From Ochromonadaceae sp. CCMP2298 (taxonomy: Eukaryota > Sar > Synurophyceae > Ochromonadales > Ochromonadaceae): 12,561 nt of DNA. Made by a program: the position numbers and the translations under genes. Below, in pieces: positions 1-7,752 of the stretch. The notes below the pieces were generated by a model that was not told the origin of the DNA, made no database searches, and worked only from the letters and a program-made list of their open reading frames with translations. Numbering within the stretch: position 1 is the first letter of the stretch; each line of letters starts with the position of its first letter. The stretch spans positions 1 to 12,561 of the forward strand of contig MU634402.1 of the NCBI GenBank assembly GCA_026770595.1, in the 5' to 3' direction.

Positions 1-23
1 AATTCGGTCGGCCCGCCTCTCAG

Positions 24-450
24 CCTGAGGAGGTGATAATCGTGGAGGACGACAACGGGGAGATAGTGCGGGAGCAGACGAAGGACACGGAGGTGATTGC
101 GCAGTACAAGACGATGCGAGAGACGGTGGTCTACCTCACCAACCTCAACTACGAGGACACGGAGGCCATCATGCTGGAAAAACTGGATCTGCAGGTGGCG
201 GGGGGGCAGTTCAGCTGGAACGGGCTCAACACTCTCTGCTGGGCCATCGGCTCTATTAGCGGTGCGATGGGCGAGTTGGACGAGAAGCGCTTCCTCGTCA
301 CTGTGATCAAGGACCTGCTCCGACTGTGTGAGGAGCAGCGGGGCAAGGACAACAAGGCAGTGGTGGCCTCGAACATCATGTACATCGTAGGCCAGTACCC
401 GAGATTCCTCAGGTAGGGTGCTCGAACCCCCCTCCTCCTCCTCCTACTTA

Positions 451-488
<38 letters not shown>

Positions 489-746
489 ATACTACTGATG
501 TGCATTGATCCCCTCCTTTTATACCACAATTTTTATTCTTTTTCTATACCACAATTGTATTAAACCCCCTCCTTCTGTACCAAAATTGTGTATTAACCCC
601 CTCCAATACCACACTTGTGCATTAACCCCACCAGGGCTCACTGGAAGTTCCTGAAGACGGTGGTGAACAAGCTGTTCGAGTTCATGCACGAACACCACCC
701 AGGAGTGCAGGTATTGCCAACTATACCATATATGGATTAAAAACCC

Positions 747-781
<35 letters not shown>

Positions 782-3700
782 GATGTGTGTTCTACCCCCT
801 CCTATTATGTGTAACCCCCTTCTCCTAAACTGCTATATGATAGTGTATTAAACCCCCTTCTTGTATACCACAAACATGTATTAAACCCCCCTCTCCACCT
901 GTAGGACATGGCCTGCGACACCTTCCTGAAGATCGCGCAGAAGTGCAAGAGGAAGTTCATGACGCCGCAGGTGGAGGACCCACAGGTGATGACCCCCCCC
1001 CCCCCCTAGTACTACTACTACTAATACTACTGCTGCTGCTGGTGTGTATTTAGCCCCCCCTCCTACTACTGCTGATGTGTATTCAAACCCCCTCCTATAC
1101 CAAAAATGTGTACTAAACCCCCTATTCCCTCCTACCCCCCTCCTACCCCCCTCCTACCCCCCTTCTACCCCCCCCCTATCCCTGTCTCCCTCCTCTCAGC
1201 CCTTCATCCTGACGTTGATATCGGACCTGCAGAGACACATCGGAGACCTGCAGCCACACCAGGTAGGCAGTAGGCAGTGAACGAAATGTAGTAGGCAGTA
1301 GGTAGTAGGCAGTAGGTAGTAAGCAGTAGAAAGTGTATGATATGTAGTAGGTGGTGGGTCGGGTAGTAGGTGTTAGGTGGTAGGTGGTGGGTGGTGGGTG
1401 GGGGTAGTAGGTAGTAGGAAGTAGGTAGTGGGTAATAGATAGTAGATAGTGTATGATACGTAGTAGGTAGTAGGTAGTAGGCAGTAGATAGTATGTGGTG
1501 GGTGGTGGGTGGTAGGTGGTGGGTGGGGGTAGTAGGCAGTAGGTACATAGATGCATAGATATATGGATACGGCACCCTAAACCTCTCTATCGCACCACTG
1601 TTGTACGTACCACAGGTGCAGAGTTTCTACGAGTCCGTGGGCACCATGCTCTCCGACCAGGGCCCCACCATTCGCCTGCCCAGGGAGGAGGTGGCGCTGA
1701 GGCTGATGGAACTGCAAAACGTGCAGTGGGCTGCGCGCATGAGAGACGGGGCCGCCAACGTGGCCGCGCTGCTGCAGAACGACGCTATTAAAGAACTGTC
1801 AAAGATATTGCGCATCAACACCAAGGTGTGCAGTGCCTCCGGCTCCATCTACCTGCACCAGCTGTCCAATGTGTTCAGCGACATGCTGAACGTGTACCGC
1901 CTCTACAGCGAGCAGATCATACAAGCCTGCCAGCAGCAAGGGCCCATCGCCACCCGACTCACTGTCTACAAGGCCATGCGTGGGGTGAAGGCGGACATTT
2001 TGGATCTGTTCACTGCCTGCCTCGAGGCCTGCCAGGAGTCGGAGGACTGCGACGCCCAGGCCAAGGAGCTGTTCTTCGCCAACTTCATGCCCGCCATACT
2101 GAGAGAGGTGCTGCAAGACTACCACGCATCCCCGCCCGCCGCACGCGACCACAAGGTGTTAACGCTATTCTCTACGGCCATTTCGGTACTTAAGGACCTG
2201 ATCGCTCCGGAGATCCCGCGCATCCTGAACGCCGTGTTCGAGAAGACCCTGGAGATGATCACCACCAACATGCTGGACTACCCAGAACACCGCATAGGGT
2301 TCTTCAGGTACACATCCGTATGCATAATATATGTAGTGTCTATAGTATATGTATAGTCTTTTGTCTAATGACTACGCATACTCTATGCATAATCTATTAA
2401 AACCCCACCCCTGTATGCCACCCACGTGTACCTATTAAACCCCACCTATATGGCACACCCATTAAACCCACACTAATACCCACATCTACCTATTAAACCC
2501 ATAAAAATACCCCCACCTACCTATTAAACCCATACAAATACCGCTGTCAGGTTTCTGCACGAGGCCAACGCGCACTGCTTCTACGCACTCTTCAGCATAC
2601 CCCCCCAGGTATGCCCCCTACCCCCCCTACCCCCCCTAGAATATTAGCTTACCCTAACCTCAACCCTAACCCCAACCCAAACCCCATCCCTAACCCCATC
2701 CCTTACCCATCCCTTACCCATACCCATACCCATACCCATACCCTCCCCCTCCCCCTTTTCCCTCCCCCTCACCCCCCAGCTGCAGAAGCTAGTAATCGAC
2801 TCAGTCGTGTGGGCCATCAAACACACAGGTACGGTGTATAAAAAGTATCTTAAAACCCCACCCCTGTATGACACACGTACACATAAAACCCCACATGTAT
2901 CCTGTATCTCACACCCACCTATTAAACCCACTCCCTACACCCTACACCCTACACCCTGCACCCTACACCCCACACCCTGCACCCCACACCCCCCAGAGAG
3001 GAACATATCCGAAACAGGGCTCGAGATCTTACTGGCCCTGCTTTTGAACGTGTCAGGCAACCAGCAGATCGCACAGCAGTTCTACGTGACCTTCCTGCTG
3101 CCCCTGATACAAGACGTGTTCGGCGTGCTGACAGACAGGTACGGTGTATAAGTATATTAAACCCCCACCCCTGTATATCACACCTGCATATTAAATCCTA
3201 CCTCTATCTCACGTACCTATTAAACCCACCCCCACCCTACACCCCCACCCTACACCCCCACCCTACACCCCCACCCTACACCCCCACCCTACACCCCCAC
3301 CCTACACCCCCACCCTGCCCACCGACCGACAGACTGCACAAGTCGGGGTTCAAGTTGCAGGCTACTATTCTGATGCATTTGTGCCATGCCACGCAGAGGG
3401 GGCAGATCACCTCTGCGCTGCATAGCATGGGCCCAGGTACGTGATGCCCATAAACTAGACACACCTACTAACCTATTAAACCCCCACTGTCTAGACATCT
3501 ATTAAACCCCCACTATCTATACACACACCTATTTAACCCCCCCCCCTGTCTGCATTCCCCACCCCTATTAAACCCGTATGTATTCCCCCAATTCCCCTCT
3601 TCCCCTTTCCCCTAAGGCATCGACAACGCGCAGTTCCTGAAGGAGCACCTGGGGGGCCTCTTCGCCAAGGCCTTCCCCAACGTCACCAAGCAGCAGGTGT

Positions 3701-4239
3701 CTTCCTTCGTGCAGGGACTCTTCGACGCCTCCCTGGACCAGACGCAGTTCAAGCAGCACCTGCGAGACTTCCTCATCACCATACAGGTAAACAATACATA
3801 TAAATGTATATATACATATACTTACACATAGATGCCCCACATACCTACTGACACATTCTAACCACCTACCACCCCCCCTCTTCCTGTGCATTTAAACCCC
3901 CTCCCTGAATGTGTATTAAACACACCCACCCACCCACCCACCTACTACCTATGAAACCCACCCACCTATAACCTATTAAATACACCCACCCACCCACCCA
4001 CCTACTACCTATGAAACCCACCCACCTACCCACCTATAACCTATTAAACCCACCCGCCCACCTACCCACCCACCTATTAAACCCACCCGCAGGAGTTCGA
4101 GTCGGAGGACAACTCGGAGATGTTCAACGAGGAGGCGGAGGCCATGCGGGAAAACATGCGGCAGGAGCTGCTGCAGTACAACCGCTCCGTGCCCGGACTG
4201 CTCAAACCCTCAGAGCTGGACGAGGGACAGGATCTCTAG
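24..4239 (+). CDS. XPO1: Exportin-1 (CRM1), C-terminal part, 11 exons, 5' partial
   Basis: Exportin-1 is the Ran-GTP-dependent receptor that carries leucine-rich-NES cargo out of the nucleus. I read exons 24-412, 635-710, 905-985, 1200-1262, 1616-2307, 2551-2608, 2780-2828, 2997-3138, 3333-3436, 3617-3786 and 4093-4239. All introns are GT-AG, phases agree throughout, and the sum is 657 codons including TAG. The product aligns from memory with human CRM1 from its PEEV..VE segment to the end (family length about 1070). The NES groove is intact: [11 protein letters not shown] contains the cysteine equivalent to human C528 (codon 327-329), followed by [28 protein letters not shown] (counterparts of K534, A541, F554, F561, K568, F572). 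The last exon encodes the acidic C-terminal region with SVPGL. The first exon may instead continue to the left, since positions 3-23 are open in frame; the sequence before 24 (gcctctcag) also fits an acceptor. About 40% of the protein lies outside the window. Identity is very secure; single exon edges slightly less so. Confidence 0.96.
445..497 (+). repeat. (TAC)n microsatellite, exportin intron 1
   Basis: About twelve TAC units, with two TTATAC interruptions, run into TGATGTG and then a C-rich TATTAAACCCC segment. The same order of parts recurs in introns 2 and 3. Confidence 0.9.
748..780 (+). repeat. (TAC)n microsatellite, exportin intron 2
   Basis: Eleven uninterrupted TAC units, followed directly by TGATGTGTGT and a C-rich TATTAAACCCC segment, as in intron 1. 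Confidence 0.9.
993..1039 (+). repeat. C14 run plus (TAC)n/(TGC)n, exportin intron 3
   Basis: A run of 14 C (993-1006) is followed by TAGTACTACTACTACTAATA and then TGC repeats ending in GGTGTGTATT. A second TACTACTGCTGATGTGTATT block follows at about 1063-1084, so the intron-1/2 module appears to be partly duplicated here. Homopolymer length may be affected by sequencing error. Confidence 0.8.
1263..1552 (+). repeat. G-rich 7-mer satellite (GTAGGCA/GTAGGTA), exportin intron 4
   Basis: About 290 bases built from GTAGGTA, GTAGGCA, GTAGATA and GTGGGTG units. Read on the minus strand it is CCTACTAC-rich, the composition seen on the plus strand in introns 1-3. It supplies many GTAGGT/GTAGGC sequences that match the donor actually used at 1263. 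Confidence 0.85.
2651..2742 (+). repeat. Degenerate CCCTAA-like and CCCATA tract, exportin intron 6
   Basis: CCCTAACC, CCCAACCC and CCATCCCTAA units resemble degenerate TTAGGG telomere repeats (C-strand). They pass into about five clean ACCCAT units (2715-2742). Short, imperfect and intronic, so probably an interstitial C-rich satellite rather than telomeric sequence. Confidence 0.7.
2934..2990 (+). repeat. ACACCCT 7-mer minisatellite, exportin intron 7
   Basis: About eight ACACCCT/GCACCCT/ACACCCC units fill the space between the last TATTAAACCCA motif (2921-2931) and the acceptor CCCCCCAG at 2996, serving as an unusual A/C-rich tract before the splice site. Confidence 0.8.
3228..3316 (+). 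repeat. 13-bp minisatellite ACCCCCACCCTAC, exportin intron 8
   Basis: Six perfect tandem copies (3228-3305) plus an 11-base partial copy, ending 16 bases before the acceptor AG at 3331-3332. The complementary strand has regular runs of three and five G, so it could form G-quadruplexes in the template strand and i-motif-like structures on the plus strand. Confidence 0.92.
3914..4086 (+). repeat. 60-bp tandem duplication and CACC-rich repeats, exportin intron 10
   Basis: The unit beginning near 3914 is repeated 60 bases later: 3922-3968 is identical to 3982-4028. Each unit holds ACCC repeats, CCTACTACCTATGAAACCC and CCTATTAAA. Two further shorter CCTATTAAACCCACCC copies follow, the last ending at about 4086, only a few bases before acceptor GCAG (4089-4092). 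Confidence 0.9.
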
Positions 4240-4291
4240 CCTACCTCTAGCCTACCTCTACCTCCAACAGTCTGTCTCGTCAGATGGGGGG

Positions 4292-4337
4292 GGATAGCTT
4301 TTAGACCCAGTCCCGCAGGCGAGATAGCTTTTAAACC
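4292..4337 (+). repeat. Two copies of a GATAGCTTTTARACC repeat in the exportin 3' flank
   Basis: Copy one (4293-4309) reads GATAGCTTTTAGACCCA. Copy two (4316-4337) has the core GCGAGATAGCTTTTAAAC. The second copy matches the reverse complement of 7153-7174 at 21 of 22 positions. Function unknown: shared 3'-processing element, dispersed repeat, or end of a mobile segment. Confidence 0.8.
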
Positions 4338-4473
4338 AGCTTCCTCTGTGACCCACCTGTATACCTTAACGGGGTGGAAGGCTATGTCGTGCACAGCGAC
4401 TGATTAGGAGACGTGTGTATTTTTAATCCTGCCCAAGTTTCATAACAATACAATAGCGGGAACATTCTTTTTA

Positions 4474-4504
4474 AACCCTTTCGTGGGGGCCGTGAGAAAG
4501 GGTT
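4474..4504. repeat. Perfect 9-bp hairpin AACCCTTTC/GAAAGGGTT
   Basis: Stems 4474-4482 and 4496-4504 with a 13-base G-rich loop. The right stem is followed by TAGTTTC and a run of eight T. It lies about 235 bases before the EGF-like start. Could be part of the exportin 3' end or of a repeat; no known RNA family recognised. Confidence 0.6.
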
Positions 4505-4737
4505 AGTTTCATTTTTTTTAACCGTTTCGCCTTTTGGACAGAAAATTCCACTTTCTGTACAGTGTACTGAATTAAAAGACCATCTAAAATTGTAAAAAGC
4601 CCAGCCACCGCGCAAAGCTTTCGCGCAATCAATTCACGCGCGCTGCGCTTCCCGCCCTGCGCGCTTCCAATTGCCTTCCAAGAGCATAATCGAAATCCAG
4701 AGATCGATTGACCTGTTCAACTCATCTCGGAGTAAAG

Positions 4738-7091
4738 ATGAAGTTCGTCGTCGCCGCTTTCTTGGCGGTCGCCGCCCTCTTCTCCATGGTGGCCGCGGAG
4801 TGCCCCAATGCCTGCAGCGCGCACGGGAAGTGCGGGGCTTATGATATGTGCCTCTGCTACCGCAACTGGATGTCCAACGACTGCTCAGAGAGTGAGTTTA
4901 ACAGTTTAATTATTTCACAACACCGCGATTATTTCTTCGGCTCATTAACTAACTCCTTCTAATATCTCACCCCCCTTCTCTGTGTTTTGAAAACATTAAA
5001 CCACGACAACATGAACACACGACAACACGACACACAGGGATCTGCCAGTTCGGCCTGGCGCACGTGGACACCCCCAAGGGAGATCTGGACGCCTCCTCTG
5101 GCGTGCTGACTGGTCCCGGGGAGACGGTCGTGCCCAACGACGAGGTGTATCCCTTCGGCACCACGGAGCAGTACCCCGCCATGATGGACGCCGACGGCAA
5201 CGTGCTCACCAACAGCGCCCACGAGTACCGCGAGTGCTCCAACAAGGGCATCTGCGACCGCACCGCGGGCACGTGCGCGTGCTTCGAGGGCTACGACGGG
5301 TCTGCCTGCCAGCGCGCCTCCTGCCCCTCCAACAGCGAGGGCGTGTGCTCCGGCCACGGCACCTGCGAGTCCGTCAAGGAGATCGCCGCCCGCGACTACA
5401 ACAACATGTACTATCTCTGGGACGAGGACGTCACCATGGGCTGCGTGTGCGACGGCGGTTACACTGGCGCGGACTGCTCCGACCGCACCTGCAAGTTCGG
5501 CGCCGACCCCCTGTACTACGACGACTCGCAGAACGTGCGCTACTCCAACTGGACCTACCAGTTCTACGCCAAGGACCCCTCCAAGACCCTCACGGGCAAC
5601 TACTCGCTCGTCTTCTACGACGCCTATGGGGAGGACTGGCAGACCGCTCCTCTGGCGTGGGACGCCTCCTGCGAGACGGTTACCGCCGCCCTAGAGGAGC
5701 TGCCCAACAACGTCATCCCCGTGAACTCCGTCAAGTGTCACAAGGCAGCCACCACCACCGCCGGCACCACCGCTGGCCAGGCAGTGCTCGGCGTGGAGCC
5801 CATCTACAACGCCGCCATGCACCTGTTCTCCAAGTACACGCTGGCCTTCCCCTCCAACATGGGCAAGCTGCAGCAGCTCGCCATTAACAAGTACCTCGAC
5901 GGGTCCCGCCCCACCCTCTTCACCGACGAGATCGCCTCCACCCTGGGCTGGCACATCTACCCCAACGGCTTCATCGGCGAGGAGACCGACATGGTGCCCG
6001 ACCTGTGCGAGGACGTGACCGTCACACTCGTGGTGGGTAGCCTCTACCACTCCCTGGGGGGTATCAGCGTAACTGAGGCCAAGCTGCTGAAGAAGTGCCT
6101 GGGCGACACCAACGGCGACGCTACCGACAACGTGGAGGTGTATGACTGGGACTACGGCACCAAGTACAACCCCCACCTGATCAAGCTCGTGGACGCCACC
6201 CAGGACTCATCCATCATCACGATCGACAACTCCGGGGATGCCAACACCGACTACGCCCTGTCCAAGTACCCCATCACGCAGCTGTGCGCGCAGTCCGACG
6301 CAGGCACCAAGACTGCCGCTGACGGCTTCCCCGTTGACGCCGAGGGCTTCTTGATCTGCCACAACAAGAACCCCCCCGGCTTCTACGCAGTGCTGTTCTT
6401 CGACGGCACGGTCTTCCGGCTGTACACCAGAGCTGCGCAGGACTACGGCTCCACTACTGAGTTCTATGTGTACACCACCAAGGGACACCTGCAGATGGTT
6501 AACCCGGAGGCAGCTGTCTTCACCACCGCCACCACGGCTCTGTGGACGGATTCTGTGGTTATCGACAAGATCTACTCCAACGTGCTGTACTCCGCCCCCC
6601 AGAGCGGCGGCCTGCCCGACTTCAACGGTCAGGTGGATTGCGAGACTGCCAAGGCCGGCGTGAACGGTGCCCTGGACTGTCTCTCCAAGAACGACTACGT
6701 GATGGTGCTATCCACTGCCTCTAACGTTCACAACGCCGACGACCTGGCCGCCAACCCCGTGTACCCCAACATCTACCAGGTGAAGAAGATCAGCCGCGAG
6801 GACAAGTCCAACGACGTGACGCCTGTGGACGTGGACTCCGAGATGATCCGCAACCAGATCGTGCTGGACTACTCCATGAACGCCAACTTCGTCTGGGACG
6901 GCGGAAACGCCGTTACCACTGACACGGCCGCTGTGATGTACAAGTTCTACCCCCCTGCTGCTGCGGAGGCCTACACGTACGCAGGCGAGTGCTCCATGAG
7001 AGGCCTGTGCAATGCAGACACGGGTCTGTGCGCCTGCTTCCCCGGGTACTCCTCTGACAACTGCGGCAAGGTCAACAGCCTGTCCAACTAG
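4738..7091 (+). CDS. Secreted EGF-like repeat protein, two exons
   Basis: Exons 4738-4891 and 5038-7091 (intron 4892-5037, GTGAGT...CACACAG, phase 1) give 735 residues. ATG 4738 (AAAGATGAAG) is chosen because it opens a clear signal peptide: MKFVV, a hydrophobic Ala/Val/Leu core to about residue 20, then ECPNAC. Cysteine-rich EGF-like modules lie at residues 22-49, 118-142, 147-203 (an expanded module) and 703-727. Between them is a roughly 500-residue, cysteine-poor region of unknown fold, rich in Thr, Asp, Tyr and Asn. No C-terminal membrane segment or clear anchor is seen, so it is probably secreted or bound to the cell surface. The order ECSNKGICDRTAGTC..C..GY.G..CQR resembles a family I remember from stramenopile and other algae, with no known function. 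Codons are strongly C-ending, which suggests high expression. CDS secure; function unknown. Confidence 0.93.
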
Positions 7092-7141
7092 ATGCACCCA
7101 CCCCCACCTACCCCACCATTTATAAATCATAATTAAAGCTT

Positions 7142-7147
7142 AATAAA
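7142..7147 (+). promoter_or_regulatory. AATAAA polyadenylation signal candidate
   Basis: AATAAA lies 51 bases after the TAG of the EGF-like gene in an A/T-rich stretch. Position and sequence fit a poly(A) signal; usage is inferred. Confidence 0.55.
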
Positions 7148-7152
7148 ATGAA

Positions 7153-7206
7153 GGTTTAAAAGCTATCTCGCCAGTGTGACGACTGAGTTAAAAGCATCTC
7201 GCCAGA
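7153..7206 (-). repeat. Inverted copies of the exportin 3'-flank repeat
   Basis: 7153-7174 matches the reverse complement of 4316-4337 at 21 of 22 bases. A second copy, TTAAAAGCATCTCGCCAG (7188-7205), lacks one base relative to it. A partial GCGAGATA in the other orientation follows at 7213-7220. Each flank thus has paired copies about 25-35 bases apart. Confidence 0.8.
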
Positions 7207-7752
7207 GGACAAGCGAGATACAGGCAGAAATAACAGTTTAAATACCTGACCCCTTGACCCCTTGTCCCATGTCGCATGTATATCTAATTGTATCGTATCG
7301 TTTCTGTATATCTTAACTGTTATCGTATCTGTTCAAGAATGCGGTGGCGTCGAGGCAGGAGGCAAGGACGAGGAGGTTCAGGAGCGTGAACATTATTTCA
7401 GGAGATTCAGGGCGCCGAGGAGGTTCAGGAGATTCTTTTGGAGAGTTACTACATTTTCTCGTGTTATGTTGTGAGGATGTTAGAATGTGGGATGGGATGG
7501 TGCAAAGAGGGACAGGAGAAAGGAGAAAATGTGGAACTGTGTAACTACTGTATCATTTTGACGGCGTTTGTACGAATTGTACGTTTTACTTGTGTCAGTA
7601 TTTGTGATACAGAATTCCCCACTTTTTTTGAAAAGTTAGCAAGTGGGTTCAGCTCTGATCTGGTGATGCCACCACTCTCTTCAGTGGATCGTCGCGTAAA
7701 GAGCTCTTCTTTTTCGACGCTCTTCTCGTTTATCTCCAGCGTTCCTCTGAAG

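Larger units (their letters stand above)
413..4092 (+). repeat. Dispersed TATTAAACCCC-type motif in the exportin introns
   Basis: The introns at 413-634, 711-904, 986-1199, 1263-1615, 2308-2550, 2609-2779, 2829-2996, 3139-3332, 3437-3616 and 3787-4092 are C-rich. Eight of them repeat variants of (G/C)TATTAAACCCC(C), often preceded by TATACCACA or CCTACCTATTAAACCCA. Introns 4 and 6 carry CCTAAAC or CCCTAAC instead. The last copy often lies 15-60 bases before the acceptor, where a branch point is expected. The motif is absent from the exons. Confidence 0.85.
4240..4737. other. Intergenic region between exportin and the EGF-like gene
   Basis: No gene seen. It must hold the exportin 3' end and the promoter of the EGF-like gene. 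The left part carries the GCGAGATAGCTTTT repeats; the middle a perfect 9-bp hairpin; the right part (about 4610-4680) a CpG-rich stretch with GCGCGCTGCGC, the likely core promoter region. No clear TATA box or AATAAA signal was found. Confidence 0.7.
7092..7752. other. Intergenic region before the Nudix gene
   Basis: Contains the AATAAA signal and inverted repeat copies of the EGF-like gene's 3' flank, then an AT-richer stretch with GTATCGTATCG repeats (about 7290-7330) and GGAGGTTCAGGAG repeats (about 7369-7435). From 7438 it stays open in the Nudix frame, so part of it may be an N-terminal extension rather than 5' UTR. Confidence 0.6.

Noticed and set aside
149-529. Minus-strand open frame with poly-Ser and poly-Arg
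   Set aside because: It is antisense to exportin exon 1 and translates the (TAC)n microsatellite; the serine run is a repeat artefact.
1176-1575. Minus-strand open frames rich in Tyr, Leu, Pro and Thr
   Set aside because: They are translations of the 7-mer satellite in exportin intron 4, with no protein-like composition.
1799-2193. Open frames in other frames over exportin exon 5
   Set aside because: Shadow frames caused by GC-rich codon bias; the exportin frame is conserved with human CRM1.
2651-2742. True chromosome end
   Set aside because: The tract is short, degenerate and within an intron, with coding exons on both sides.
2611-3151. Plus-strand open frames through introns 6 and 7
   Set aside because: They merge exportin exons with intronic simple repeats (NPNPNP, HTHTHT); the exon parts are already placed in the correct frame.
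3228-3316. CRISPR-like array
   Set aside because: Units are contiguous 13-mers without unique spacers, in a eukaryotic intron.
5234-6663. Several Arg-rich or Val/Gly-rich open frames over the EGF-like gene
   Set aside because: Alternative-frame shadows of a strongly C-ending coding sequence.
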